Positions 1-8,690 of a DNA stretch of 64,000 bases are shown one piece after another. The notes under the pieces are model-generated. The model was given only the letters and a program-made list of their open reading frames with translations, was not told the origin of the DNA and did not search any database. The position numbers were made by a program, and so were the translations under genes. Source of the stretch: Bacillus sp. MM2020_1 (lineage in GTDB: Bacteria; Bacillota; Bacilli; Bacillales; Cytobacillaceae); NCBI GenBank assembly GCA_011250595.1, contig JAANMP010000006.1, positions 62,001 through 126,000 on the forward strand, given 5' to 3'. Numbering within the stretch: position 1 is the first letter of the stretch; each line of letters begins with the position of its first letter.

Positions 1-488
1 ATACAGCGCCACAATGTTTCTTCATCCGTGCCAAAGATAAAGCGAATTCTTTTGGTAAATGGAACACCGAGATTCATTAACGCTTTTACAGCAAAGAGGG
101 CAGCAAGTGTGGGTCCCTTGTCATCCTGTGTTCCCCGGCCGTACATTTTTCCTTCTTTCATGCTGGCTTGGAAGGGAGGTGTCACCCATTCATCAAGTTT
201 TCCAGCAGGAACTACATCCAGATGCCCAAGGATGCCAATCATTTCCTTACCGTTGCCAATTTCGGCATAGCCGTAATAGCCCTTCGGATCACAAAACGTC
301 CTAAAACCCAGCTGCTCACATATCGAAAGCGTCTTTTTAAGTACCAAATCAATCTGTTTTCCAAAAGGATAATCGCCATCATGTTCAGAGATGACACTTG
401 GAATTTCGATGAGCTCCATTAATGCTTGATGAAAATCTGTTTCTATTTTTTGAAGTTCCGGTAGTAAAAGTTCGGAGATATGGTCCAT
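1..488 (-). CDS. M20 family dipeptidase (PepV/Sapep type), N-terminal part
   Basis: Reading leftward from an ATG at 488, preceded by a GGAGGAA ribosome binding site, the frame stays open to the window edge, so only about 162 N-terminal residues are present. The frame contains GHLDVVPAG, a PPF segment and GRGTQDDKGP, which are the first zinc-ligand and catalytic motifs (HxD and the DDKG loop) of M20 metallopeptidases of the Xaa-His dipeptidase/Sapep group. Family members are cytoplasmic di-zinc enzymes that hydrolyse short peptides. It is downstream of arcB but separated by a repeat-bearing gap, so co-transcription is uncertain. Exact substrate cannot be told. Confidence 0.85.
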   Translation of the reverse strand, partial: MDHISELLLPELQKIETDFHQALMELIEIPSVISEHDGDYPFGKQIDLVLKKTLSICEQLGFRTFCDPKGYYGYAEIGNGKEMIGILGHLDVVPAGKLDEWVTPPFQASMKEGKMYGRGTQDDKGPTLAALFAVKALMNLGVPFTKRIRFIFGTDEETLWRC

Positions 489-537
489 GCTATTCCTCCA
501 TCACAGCTTTTTAAGAAAAATAATCATCTATTTATTG

Positions 538-625
538 CTTAATCAGCGAAAAAATTTAGCCTATCAGCGAATTTTCTATTTTATCAGCGAATTCCGCGAG
601 TCTATCGGCGATCAGCGAATCCAAA
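538..625. repeat. Short tract of GCGAAT-type direct repeats
   Basis: The gap between the peptidase and arcB carries four near copies of ATCAGCGAATTY or ATCGGCGA spaced about 14-26 bp. The same core (GGCGAAT or AGCGAAT) recurs in intergenic tracts near 17.1 kb, 34.2 kb and 60.5 kb. No reading frame uses them. Confidence 0.6.
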
Positions 626-633
626 TTTTTAAG

Positions 634-672
634 TAGAGGGAGAAGACACGCCAAGCGTGCGCTCCTCCCACT
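634..672 (-). terminator. Hairpin after arcB (possible terminator)
   Basis: An imperfect inverted repeat built around CACGC-CAA-GCGTG with flanking GGGAG/CTCCC arms lies 16 bp after the arcB stop. It lacks a clean U-tract on the minus strand, so termination is only likely. Confidence 0.4.
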
Positions 673-687
673 CGCCTCAGATAACGC

Positions 688-1698
688 TTATTCTAAATGT
701 CCAAGTGTTGCCGCCATTACTGCTTTAATGGTGTGCATTCTGTTCTCTGCTTGTTCAAATACCTTTGAATGTTCGCTCCGGAAAACTTCATCCGTTACTT
801 CCATCTCAGGGATTTCGTGTTTTAAATACATATCCTTGCCGTAGGTGGTTTCTAGATCATGGAAAGCAGGCAGGCAATGTAGGAAAATCATCCGGTTGTT
901 GCCAGTCTTTTTCACCATGTCCATCGTGACTTTATATGGAGTAAGAAGGGCAATCCTTTCAGCGAACTTATCTTCTTCGCCCATGGACACCCATACATCT
1001 GTATAAATCACGTCTGCTCCGGCAACACCTTCATCGACGTTGCTCGTCACAGTCACATGGCCGCCGGACTTTTCCGCGAGGCCCTGAGCCAATTCCACAA
1101 TCTCTGGAGCCGGGAACAACGATTCAGGAGCGCAGATACGGACGTCCATCCCAACGAGTGCTCCGCCAACAAGCAAGCTGTTGGCTACATTATTTCTACC
1201 ATCACCAACATAAACAAATTTAATTCCTTCTAAGCGTCCAAAGTTTTCTTTTACCGTTAAGAAGTCAGCAAGTGTTTGCGTTGGATGCCATAATTCGGTC
1301 AAGCCATTCCAGACCGGAACACCGGAATGTTCAGCCAATATTTCGACCTTATTATGTTCAAAGCCGCGGAACTCAATGCCGTCAAACATCCGGCCTAATA
1401 CTTTTGCCGTATCCTCAATCGATTCTTTTTTTCCAAGCTGGATGTCATCTTTCCCTAAATATTCCGGGTGGGCCCCTAAATCAATACAGGCAACCGTGAA
1501 GGCGCAGCGAGTGCGTGTAGATGGTTTTTCAAACAAAAGGGCAATGTTCTTGCCCGCCAAATGGCGGTGGGGAATGCCGTGTTTTTTCTCATCCTTTAAT
1601 TGCATCGCTAAATCAATTAAATAAACGAACTCTTCTTTTGAAAAATCCTTTTCACATAGAAAGCTTTTTCCATATAATTTAGGCACAGTTAGTAACAT
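688..1698 (-). CDS. arcB: Ornithine carbamoyltransferase, catabolic type
   Basis: This 336-residue cytoplasmic enzyme interconverts ornithine plus carbamoyl phosphate and citrulline. Signature blocks are all present: STRTR (about 60-64) for carbamoyl phosphate, HPTQ (138-141), the SMG loop (238-240) and HCLP (274-277). The DIQLGKKES and [11 protein letters not shown] segments resemble catabolic ArcB more than anabolic ArgF. It sits 25 bp downstream of arcA on the same strand, which supports the deiminase pathway role. I chose the ATG at 1698 because AAGGAG lies about 10 bp upstream; a TTG at 1707 almost touches that site. No carbamate kinase gene follows inside the window. Confidence 0.93.
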   Translation of the reverse strand: MLLTVPKLYGKSFLCEKDFSKEEFVYLIDLAMQLKDEKKHGIPHRHLAGKNIALLFEKPSTRTRCAFTVACIDLGAHPEYLGKDDIQLGKKESIEDTAKVLGRMFDGIEFRGFEHNKVEILAEHSGVPVWNGLTELWHPTQTLADFLTVKENFGRLEGIKFVYVGDGRNNVANSLLVGGALVGMDVRICAPESLFPAPEIVELAQGLAEKSGGHVTVTSNVDEGVAGADVIYTDVWVSMGEEDKFAERIALLTPYKVTMDMVKKTGNNRMIFLHCLPAFHDLETTYGKDMYLKHEIPEMEVTDEVFRSEHSKVFEQAENRMHTIKAVMAATLGHLE

Positions 1699-1723
1699 CG
1701 TAATCAATCTCCTTTTTATAATA

Positions 1724-3010
1724 TTATTTATTTAAATCTTCCCGTACGATTGGCATGCTCATGCAGCGCGGGCCCCCACGGCCGCGGGATAATTCCGAGC
1801 TTAAAATTTCAATAACCTCCATGCCGTGCTGGCGCAATAAATCATTGGAGATATAGTTTCGGTCATAGGTAACAACAACTCCTGGGGCAATCGCTAAGGT
1901 ATTTGAACCATCATTCCATTGTTCGCGGGATGCAGCAATTTCATCGCCGCCGCCGCAAGGAATTAAGACCAGCTCATTCAAACCTAAAACCTCTTTCAGC
2001 GTTTCCTGGAGGTTCGTCCGGTGGGTGATATTTACGTGTTCATCATCCAAACCTTTTTCTAAAATGTAAATATTCATCTTACCTTGCGGACTTTGGATTT
2101 CAGGGTGAATCGTAAATTTATCGTAATCGACCATGGTGAATACCGTATCCAAATGCATAAAGGCGCGGCATTTTGGAATCTCGACAGCCACCACTTTTTT
2201 GAAAGAATCTTGTTTCTTGAATAAGTTAAGTGCTAATCTTTCAATCGCACGTGCGGAGGTACGTGCTGAGACACCAATTGCGACCACTTCATCACTTAGA
2301 ATAAGTTCATCTCCGCCCTCAATCGGAAATTCATAGTTTCGGTCCAGCCAGACAGGAACATTATGGCCGGCAAACCGAGGATGAAGCTTCACGATGTATT
2401 CCATGAATAACGATTCACGCCGTCGCGCTGGTTCGCGCATTCTGTTAATCGATAAACCATTTCCGATGCTGGCTGCCGGGTCTCTGGTAAAATAGAGGTT
2501 AGGCATGGGGTCTAAATAAAAGGGATAGTGATCCTCCATTAATTCATATAGATGTGTTTTTTTACTCTCTTCTATTTCCCTTTTGAGAATGCCGCTCATC
2601 ACCTTGTCAACCATATCGGCAGTCGAGAAGGATAGTAGATATTCCTTTAACACCTCTCTAGCACCGTTGATATTCGCCTTGCTTTCTCGTAGAATATCAT
2701 CAACAAATTGTCTTTTTATTTCTGGATTACTTAGTGTTTCAACCACTAATTTTTCGAGGTAAAGGACTTCTATGCCTCTGTTTTTTAATGTTTCGGCAAA
2801 GTAGTCATGCTCTCTTTGAATGATAGGTAAATAAGGAATATCATCGAATAAAAGTCGTTGAAGATACTCAGGTATCAGATTTTCAACTTCATTGCCAGGA
2901 CGTTTAAGCAAAACCGTCCGTAGCGTACCGATTTCCGATGTAACATGGATCGGGTGCTTTAATTTGGTTTGCGTTTCACGCTGAGAAGTCATTTCCACTA
3001 TACTGTTCAT
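1724..3010 (-). CDS. arcA: Arginine deiminase
   Basis: Hydrolyses arginine to citrulline and ammonia, the first step of the arginine deiminase pathway. The 428 residues carry FTRDP (about 174-178), EGGD (231-234), HLDT (286-289) and the C-terminal [10 protein letters not shown] block with the catalytic cysteine near 416, so the active site looks complete. The start at 3010 follows a strong AAAGGAGGAAGC site; a longer TTG-initiated reading only adds residues translated from that site. It is followed closely by arcB. A separate promoter is likely, because a terminator at 3263-3303 closes the upstream argR-crp unit, and a possible ARG box lies at 3143-3160. Confidence 0.95.
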   Translation of the reverse strand: MNSIVEMTSQRETQTKLKHPIHVTSEIGTLRTVLLKRPGNEVENLIPEYLQRLLFDDIPYLPIIQREHDYFAETLKNRGIEVLYLEKLVVETLSNPEIKRQFVDDILRESKANINGAREVLKEYLLSFSTADMVDKVMSGILKREIEESKKTHLYELMEDHYPFYLDPMPNLYFTRDPAASIGNGLSINRMREPARRRESLFMEYIVKLHPRFAGHNVPVWLDRNYEFPIEGGDELILSDEVVAIGVSARTSARAIERLALNLFKKQDSFKKVVAVEIPKCRAFMHLDTVFTMVDYDKFTIHPEIQSPQGKMNIYILEKGLDDEHVNITHRTNLQETLKEVLGLNELVLIPCGGGDEIAASREQWNDGSNTLAIAPGVVVTYDRNYISNDLLRQHGMEVIEILSSELSRGRGGPRCMSMPIVREDLNK

Positions 3011-3142
3011 CTTGCTTCCTCCTTTTTTCAAACTATCCTTGCTACACCTTCATTCTAAGTGAAGGAAGCGTTTCCTATTGTAATAACCCTTACAGACAAA
3101 ATGTAATAATCTTAACGTTTTTTTGTCGATCGCATAAATGAT

Positions 3143-3160
3143 TCTGTATAAATATGTATT
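3143..3160. promoter_or_regulatory. Candidate ARG box upstream of arcA
   Basis: TCTGTATAAATATGTATT fits the ArgR operator pattern (TNTGNATWWWWATNCANA) with one mismatch and lies about 133 bp before the arcA start. ArgR/AhrC is known to regulate arginine catabolic genes in bacilli, and argR is encoded 0.9 kb away. Function here is inferred. Confidence 0.4.
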
Positions 3161-3262
3161 TTTCTATAGGAATTGATGTTTTTGAATAAAACCACTTGAA
3201 TAATCTCTGAATGACATAATAAGTTCACAGATGAAGTTGTAAAATTAAGAAAATAACCCATA

Positions 3263-3303
3263 AAAAAAAGGCTGACACTCTAATGAGGTACCAGCCTTTT
3301 TTC
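3263..3303 (-). terminator. Intrinsic terminator after the crp-type gene
   Basis: AAAAAGGCTG pairs with CAGCCTTTTTT around a 17 bp loop, directly downstream of the Crp/Fnr-type gene on the minus strand. The A-rich and T-rich flanks would allow function in both directions. Confidence 0.85.
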
Positions 3304-3306
3304 GTA

Positions 3307-4005
3307 TTAGATTTCTTTAAAATAATCTGGGTGATGGATTCTTATTTTTTTGGAAGTAACAGAAATAATCCTTTCTCTTTTTAGTTGATTGATTAATAGA
3401 CTAACCGTTTCTCGGGTTGTTCCAGATAATTTGGAGATATGGATGGCAGTAAGGGGACAAGGAATAACGATTTCTTTACCGTCCTTAACGCCGAGATCCT
3501 CCATTAAAAATTGAATGGTATGTAAGACACGCTCCTGAGCGTTGGGAATCAGGATTCTTTGGACTCGCTTTTGATGAAGGTTTAGAATTTCTGAGAGTTT
3601 ATGTATGATATATAAGAGTTGTCTTGGGTTCGTTTTGAGCATCTCTTCAAGGACATGGGTCTGAATAAAATATAAATGAACGTCGGTAACGGCAATGGCT
3701 GTGTCCTGGTATACTTTATCCTGAAATATTCCGCCATAGGGGAACATTTGATTTTTTTTGATAAAGTCTAAATAAAGCATATTACCCTCTTGGCTGCCCC
3801 GTTCATACATTACATACCCATCTAGCAAAAAGAAGATCTTGTCACGCGGGTCACCCTGCATAAATAGACATTGGTTTTTCTTATAGCTGCGAAAATAAAA
3901 ATTGGGAAGATACGTTTGCAGCTTCTTTGCCGTAAGACAGGAAAAGACATCGAATTGCTGTAAATCAGATAGCACATCCATTTTTATCACAGATGAGTTG
4001 AGCAT
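3307..4005 (-). CDS. Crp/Fnr family transcription regulator (ArcR-like)
   Basis: A 232-residue protein with an N-terminal cyclic-nucleotide-binding-like beta roll (about 15-130, including the QGDPRDKIFFLLDG segment) and a C-terminal Crp-type helix-turn-helix (about 183-212, SGTTRETVSLLINQL). It lacks an FNR-like N-terminal cysteine cluster, so it is probably not an iron-sulfur oxygen sensor of the FNR type. Position between argR and arcA matches ArcR, the Crp-family activator of the anaerobic arc operon in Bacillus licheniformis. AAGGAGAG precedes the ATG at 4005. The 36 bp gap to argR suggests an argR-crp transcript. Confidence 0.85.
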   Translation of the reverse strand: MLNSSVIKMDVLSDLQQFDVFSCLTAKKLQTYLPNFYFRSYKKNQCLFMQGDPRDKIFFLLDGYVMYERGSQEGNMLYLDFIKKNQMFPYGGIFQDKVYQDTAIAVTDVHLYFIQTHVLEEMLKTNPRQLLYIIHKLSEILNLHQKRVQRILIPNAQERVLHTIQFLMEDLGVKDGKEIVIPCPLTAIHISKLSGTTRETVSLLINQLKRERIISVTSKKIRIHHPDYFKEI

Positions 4006-4041
4006 AGAAGTTCTCTCCTTTTCATGTGATTCCTATTCCAT

Positions 4042-4494
4042 TTACGCTTGCAATAGATCAATTTGCTGCTTGATGATGACAGCCTCTTCAGGAGACCTGC
4101 AAATAATTAAGCATGTATCATTTCCACAAATAGTACCAGCTTTACCAGCAATGTCCATGGAATCCAACAGTGCTCCAAACGCATGGGCATGGCCAGGCAG
4201 TGTTTTGATGATAATAAAATAGTTAATGACCTCCATGCAAATAAGGGCATCCTTCAATTTATGGCGCAGTTTTTCAAAAATAAAATGATCCTGGTCAATC
4301 TTGAAGCTATACTTCGGAGTACCATCTTTGGAAGGAACTTTAATCAGCTTCAATTCACGGATGTCCCTTGAAATGGTCGCCTGCGTGACCTGTAAGCCAC
4401 TACTATTTAGCCATTCTCCTAGCTCTTCCTGCGTCTTAATCTCATGCTCAGAAATAAGTTTTGAAATTGTTTGCAATCTCATCTCTTTATTCAT
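4042..4494 (-). CDS. argR: Arginine repressor ArgR/AhrC
   Basis: A 150-residue regulator with an N-terminal winged helix (TQATISRDIRELKLIK, about residues 37-52) and a C-terminal arginine-binding hexamerisation domain. The C-terminal GTICGNDT block corresponds to the GTIAGDDT motif that binds arginine across trimers. Family members repress biosynthesis and activate catabolism of arginine. It heads the minus-strand argR-crp-arcA-arcB cluster, so arginine sensing is encoded beside the pathway. The Shine-Dalgarno before the ATG at 4494 is weak (AAAGTGAG). Confidence 0.93.
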   Translation of the reverse strand: MNKEMRLQTISKLISEHEIKTQEELGEWLNSSGLQVTQATISRDIRELKLIKVPSKDGTPKYSFKIDQDHFIFEKLRHKLKDALICMEVINYFIIIKTLPGHAHAFGALLDSMDIAGKAGTICGNDTCLIICRSPEEAVIIKQQIDLLQA

Positions 4495-4626
4495 TTGCTA
4501 CGCTCACTTTCTATAAGATTCTTCATTCCCATCATATTGCCAAATGGTGGAGATGGGTATGTACAAATCGTGAACATATTTAACAAAGACAACATAAAAA
4601 GGACTGAGCCCAAAGTTTGAATTTGA

Positions 4627-4908
4627 GTTCAGCCCAGTGAAAATTGTAAACTTACAGGAATTTCAAAATCCTATTTAAGTTTGCTCGAAAGGGGTATTCA
4701 AAAAAATCCCAGCATTGAAATTATCAAAAAAATAGCTAAAGTGTTAGAAGTCGATATGAATTATTTGATTTTGCCAACAGAAAATAAAAATCCCTATAGA
4801 AGTACATTAAAGTTAGAAATTAGTTTTTCTGAAGATGACATGAATAGGAAAAAAATAGAGCAAATTCAGGAATTAATGAGCTTATTAGGAAAAGAAGAAG
4901 AGGAGTAA
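4627..4908 (+). pseudogene. N-terminally truncated SinR-like XRE regulator remnant
   Basis: After an in-frame TGA at 4624-4626 the frame reads TGISKSYLSLLERG and NPSIEIIKKIAKVLEV, which matches the second half of a SinR-type helix-turn-helix, followed by a short acidic coiled C-terminus resembling the SinI-interacting tail. The first helices (about the initial 25 residues of SinR) are missing and no start with a ribosome binding site exists upstream; the first possible start, a TTG at 4681, falls inside the recognition helix region. I therefore read it as a degraded gene. A normal terminator still follows it. Confidence 0.7.
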
Positions 4909-4911
4909 AAA

Positions 4912-4941
4912 TAAAAAAAGCCACTCCAATGGCTTTTTTTG
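4912..4941 (+). terminator. Intrinsic terminator after the XRE remnant
   Basis: AAAAAAGCCA and TGGCTTTTTTT form a stem with a 6 bp loop 4 bp after the stop codon. Confidence 0.85.
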
Positions 4942-5082
4942 TTTGGGATAATTTAGTAATAATTTATGTAGATATAACCTTTTACTTATATTGTAATAAT
5001 TTAATAGTTTGGTAACACTTTGGCAAAAATTTCGTCTATAATGGAGAAAGAAATATAAAAAACATCAAAGAGGGATTGATCG

Positions 5083-6102
5083 ATGGGGAATTTTAAAAGC
5101 AATTGGACGAAGGGGACGTTAATTGCCGTCATTGGGGTTACTTTATTGTTTGCAGGGATATTTGTTAGTAATTATATTCAAGCAAAGGCTGTAGGCAATG
5201 AATCTACAAATCCTCCAAAAAGTGAAGCTACAAATCTGCCAATGAAGAAAAATGTGTCAGCAGAAATGATTGTTCGGAACACAAACGATTTAAAATTGGA
5301 AAAAGAAATGATGAGAAAGCAACAAGAGGAAGCCGTGATTTGGAGAAATAAGCAAGAACGAGAGTCGAGTAAGGTGCCAAACCATACTACTACAGATATA
5401 GCTGCGGCACACCCCACCACAAAAGATAAAACTACTTCTCAACCATCGACAAAGGAATCCAATGCAACTCCGATTAAACAAAAAAATACACAACCTAGCA
5501 AAAGTGGGAAGAAAATAGTCTATTTAACATTTGATGATGGTCCAGCAGCTTTTTCCGATCAGATTATCGCGCTGCTTGAAAAATATAAATTTAAAGCGAC
5601 ATTCTTTATGATTGACGGGAATATACGCAGATATCCAGAATCAGTTAAATTAATGACCAAATCAGGAGAAACGGTTGGATTACATAGTGTATCTCATAGT
5701 CAAAAGAAATTTTATAAATCTAAAAAAACAGTGCTAAGTGAATTAACCCAAAATCGAAACACATTATTGAAAGTGTCTGGAGTCGATTCCTTTATCATGA
5801 GAACACCTTATGGCAGTGCCCCAAACATGACTCCCGAGTATAAAAAGGCTGTAAAGCAAAACGGGTATATAATGTGGGACTGGAATATTGATAGTAAGGA
5901 TTGGTACTATAAGGATAAACGCTATGTCAATAGTGTCATCGCGCAAATTAAACAAAAGAAAGACAATAATGGACCACTGGTTATCCTTTTACACGAGCGA
6001 AAGGAAACACTTGCCCATTTACCAAAGCTTCTGGATTATTTAAAGAAACAAGGATATGAAGGGAAACCAATTGAAAAGACAACTGCTCCTGTTCAATTTT
6101 GA
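5083..6102 (+). CDS. Membrane-anchored polysaccharide deacetylase (CE4/NodB)
   Basis: 339 residues: an uncleaved signal-anchor helix (about 12-32), a Lys/Glu-rich and then Thr/Ser/Pro-rich linker to about 143, and a NodB catalytic domain. All CE4 motifs are visible: TFDDGP (149-154), HSVSH with both metal histidines (201, 205), RTPYGS (240-245), DWNIDSKDW (266-274) and LLHE (302-305) where LHD or LHE is usual. Such enzymes remove N-acetyl groups from peptidoglycan or other cell-surface glycans outside the membrane. It appears monocistronic, with a TATAAT at 5037-5042. The precise polymer is not evident. Confidence 0.92.
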   Translation: MGNFKSNWTKGTLIAVIGVTLLFAGIFVSNYIQAKAVGNESTNPPKSEATNLPMKKNVSAEMIVRNTNDLKLEKEMMRKQQEEAVIWRNKQERESSKVPNHTTTDIAAAHPTTKDKTTSQPSTKESNATPIKQKNTQPSKSGKKIVYLTFDDGPAAFSDQIIALLEKYKFKATFFMIDGNIRRYPESVKLMTKSGETVGLHSVSHSQKKFYKSKKTVLSELTQNRNTLLKVSGVDSFIMRTPYGSAPNMTPEYKKAVKQNGYIMWDWNIDSKDWYYKDKRYVNSVIAQIKQKKDNNGPLVILLHERKETLAHLPKLLDYLKKQGYEGKPIEKTTAPVQF

Positions 6103-6200
6103 AATACGACAAAATACCTCCCGATTTGGTATAATAACGATAGGATAAAAAATTTTTTCATGTGATTTATAGTGAAGATAATGGGGATCGATAAGGGACT

Positions 6201-7202
6201 ATGATGAATAAACTTTTGCAGAGCACAAGTTTCAAGAGAATATCAATCTTTGTCGTCATTGCTATTGCTATCTATGCAATGAAGTCGATGATTAATTTAA
6301 TCTTACTGACGTTTATATTTGCTTTTTTAATGGATCGATTAGTGCAATTCATTGAAAGAAAAATACCGCTTAACAGAAAGTTAATTGTTGTGATATCGTA
6401 TGCGAGTATTGTCGGTCTGCTTTCTTATGGCTTAGTCATGTACCTGCCAATGATTGCAGGCGAAATTACTGCACTAATTAAGCAATTAACTGCCTTCTAT
6501 ACAACGAAGCATGATAATATTGTGTTGAATTACGTGATGAGTCGAATGGAAGAAATAAAAATCTCAAGCTATTTAGAGCAAGGCTTTACCTTTGTCTTAA
6601 AATACTTTACGGATATTAGTAAAATTGGTCTGCAAATTTTATTAGCACTGCTAATGAGTTTGTTCTTCCTTTTAGAAAAACCGCGTTTGATTGTGTTTAC
6701 AAAGAAATTCAGAACCAGTAAGGTTGCACCCATTTACTCTGAAATTGAATTTTTTGCACGGAAATTTGTAGGAACGTTTGGTAAAGTCATTGAAGCGCAG
6801 CTAATCATTGCTGTTGTGAATTGCATTTTGACAACCATTTCCCTATGGATATTGGATTTCCCACAGCTTGGCGGGTTATCAATCATGATTTTCATTTTGG
6901 GGCTCATTCCAGTCGCAGGTGTCATTATTTCAATCATTCCACTTGCAATCATCGCTTATAGTATCGGCGGTTTGATCAAAGTCCTTTATGTCGGTATTGC
7001 CATTATGATTATTCATGGAATTGAGGCGTATATCCTCAATCCAAATTTAATGAGTTCCAAAACAAATCTTCCAGTTTTCTATACATTTATTGTCTTGATT
7101 TTTTCCGAGCACTTTTTTGGTGTTTGGGGCTTGATCGTCGGAATACCTGTCTTTGTTTTCTTTTTGGACGTATTAGAAGTAACTGAAAGTAAGAAGCGTT
7201 AA
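6201..7202 (+). CDS. AI-2E family transporter
   Basis: A 333-residue integral membrane protein with paired N-terminal helices (about 12-50), a central soluble stretch (about 100-150) and several C-terminal helices, with the family's glycine/proline-rich LGLIPVAGVIISIIP motif (about 233-247). This is the AI-2E (formerly UPF0118) permease family; members have been linked to autoinducer-2 or sodium-coupled export, and paralogues are common in bacilli, so the substrate is unknown. The start is one of two adjacent ATGs after AAGGGAC. A terminator follows at once, so the gene is probably single. Confidence 0.88.
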   Translation: MMNKLLQSTSFKRISIFVVIAIAIYAMKSMINLILLTFIFAFLMDRLVQFIERKIPLNRKLIVVISYASIVGLLSYGLVMYLPMIAGEITALIKQLTAFYTTKHDNIVLNYVMSRMEEIKISSYLEQGFTFVLKYFTDISKIGLQILLALLMSLFFLLEKPRLIVFTKKFRTSKVAPIYSEIEFFARKFVGTFGKVIEAQLIIAVVNCILTTISLWILDFPQLGGLSIMIFILGLIPVAGVIISIIPLAIIAYSIGGLIKVLYVGIAIMIIHGIEAYILNPNLMSSKTNLPVFYTFIVLIFSEHFFGVWGLIVGIPVFVFFLDVLEVTESKKR

Positions 7203-7203
7203 T

Positions 7204-7230
7204 AAAAAGCCCATTTGTGGGCTTTTTTGT
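7204..7230 (+). terminator. Intrinsic terminator after the AI-2E family gene
   Basis: AAAGCCCA-TTTG-TGGGCTTTTTT directly after the stop codon. Confidence 0.9.
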
Positions 7231-7268
7231 TTATACTAAAAATATAAACCATTAAGGAGGATGACACT

Positions 7269-7502
7269 TTGAGCGAATGCAAATTAGATCATACCCATGA
7301 AGATGTAAAGAGTAAATACGAATCGATTGCCGCTTTTTTGCCTGAGGATTTGAAACCATTATTTATTCAATTCTTTGAAAAAGAGCATACCCAGGACCTT
7401 TTAAACGAGATGTTCCATTTGCTAAAAAAATACGATTTAGCTACAAAAGAGGAACAAGCCAACAGAAACAACCGCCTATATTTAGTGCTGAAAAACGTAT
7501 AA
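7269..7502 (+). CDS. Small hypothetical protein, 77 aa
   Basis: A short reading frame starting with TTG at 7269, placed well behind AAGGAGG, and followed by its own terminator, so it is very likely expressed. The protein is hydrophilic and predicted helical, with histidine and acidic residues near the N-terminus (LDHTHEDV) and a KKYDLATKEEQANRNNRLY tail. There is no signal peptide or membrane helix. I do not recognise a characterised family. It lies alone between the AI-2E family permease and the cation transporter. Confidence 0.75.
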   Translation: MSECKLDHTHEDVKSKYESIAAFLPEDLKPLFIQFFEKEHTQDLLNEMFHLLKKYDLATKEEQANRNNRLYLVLKNV

Positions 7503-7505
7503 GTA

Positions 7506-7541
7506 TCGGGGCCCCTTAATAAGTGGGGCCTTGTTTATTTT
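7506..7541 (+). terminator. Intrinsic terminator after the 77 aa protein
   Basis: GGCCCCTTAATAAGTGGGGCC stem followed by TTGTTTATTTTTC. Confidence 0.8.
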
Positions 7542-7615
7542 TCTTTTTTATAATGAAAAGGGTTTTTTTTGAAAATATTAAAATAAGCAAAGTTATTTAA
7601 AGAAAAGAGGATACG

Positions 7616-8590
7616 ATGGGAGAATTATTTCAATTATTAAAACGTGGCAATAAATCGGCCATGCTGGCAGCTATCATTAATACAATTATTTCGATTATTA
7701 AAGGTGTAGCTTTTATGTACACAGGCAATGTGGCGATGTTTGCTGAAACAATGCACAGTCTTGGCGATGCTGCTAATCAGTTTTTTGTATTTGTCGGTTC
7801 CGCTTTAAGTAAGAAGGCACCGACGGAAAAATATCCAAACGGGTTTGGCCGGTTAGTAAACTTAGTGCTTTTAGGTGCGGTGCTGATTGTCGGAATTATG
7901 GCGTTTGAAACCATTAAAGAAGGCTACCACCATGTGATTCATCCAACCGAGTCTGGTGGTTTTGCCATTAATATTATTGTGTTAGCCGTTTCCACACTCC
8001 TAGAAACTTTTGTCCTGTTTAAAGCAATGAAGGAGATTTTACATGATATTGAGATAGAAGCAAGCGGACTTCAAGTGTTTTCCAAAAGTTTGGCCAATTT
8101 GGGGAGAGCTAAACCGGCGACAAAGCTGGTTTTCATGGAGGATCTTGTCGCAACCTTAGGAGGCTTGTTAGCGATTATTGCCGTCGTCATTTCTCGCTTT
8201 ACAGGCTTCCATCAAATCGAGGGACTCGCCTCGATGCTTATTGGGGCAATGATGTTTTTTGTGGTTGGAAGAGTCTTTTTGGACAATGCGGCTGGAGTTC
8301 TTGGACAAGCAGATGAAGAAATGGAAAATAAGATTGGTGTCATGGTAATGGAAGATCCAGATGTAAAGGATATTCAAGGGATCACCGTTATTAAGGAGGG
8401 GGAGGACCTGCATGTCGAGCTAGAAATCGAAGTAGACCCGAAATTAACGGTAGCTGCGGCGGATGATATTAAAGACCGTTTACACGAAAAAATTATGGCC
8501 GAAAAAGGTGTCGTCGATGTCACGATTGAGTTTGATGAAGAAGACGAAGTCATGTCTTGGAAGGCACGCACTGAGTCAACGGTAGATTAG
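7616..8590 (+). CDS. Cation diffusion facilitator family transporter
   Basis: 324 residues with about six membrane helices and a C-terminal cytoplasmic domain of the CDF ferredoxin-like fold (about 235-310). The first metal site is clear in helix 2: H47-SLG-D51. At the matching place in helix 5 the sequence reads FMEDLVATLGG, with E175/D176 instead of the usual HxxxD, a pattern seen in a divergent CDF branch. These proteins export divalent metals such as zinc, manganese or iron in exchange for protons. Metal specificity cannot be read from sequence. GAGGATACG precedes the ATG. No metal-responsive operator is obvious upstream. Confidence 0.88.
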   Translation: MGELFQLLKRGNKSAMLAAIINTIISIIKGVAFMYTGNVAMFAETMHSLGDAANQFFVFVGSALSKKAPTEKYPNGFGRLVNLVLLGAVLIVGIMAFETIKEGYHHVIHPTESGGFAINIIVLAVSTLLETFVLFKAMKEILHDIEIEASGLQVFSKSLANLGRAKPATKLVFMEDLVATLGGLLAIIAVVISRFTGFHQIEGLASMLIGAMMFFVVGRVFLDNAAGVLGQADEEMENKIGVMVMEDPDVKDIQGITVIKEGEDLHVELEIEVDPKLTVAAADDIKDRLHEKIMAEKGVVDVTIEFDEEDEVMSWKARTESTVD

Positions 8591-8690
8591 AGATAAAGAA
8601 GCAACTTGGAAGGCTTCTCTCTTGATGGACGAATAAAGCGCTTTTTAAGTGGAAATCTATTCTTATGAGCGATTTAGGAGGTAGGGTAGG

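Noticed and set aside
688-4494. Arginine biosynthesis rather than degradation
   Set aside because: The carbamoyltransferase is adjacent to arginine deiminase and carries catabolic-type segments; no biosynthetic arg genes are near.
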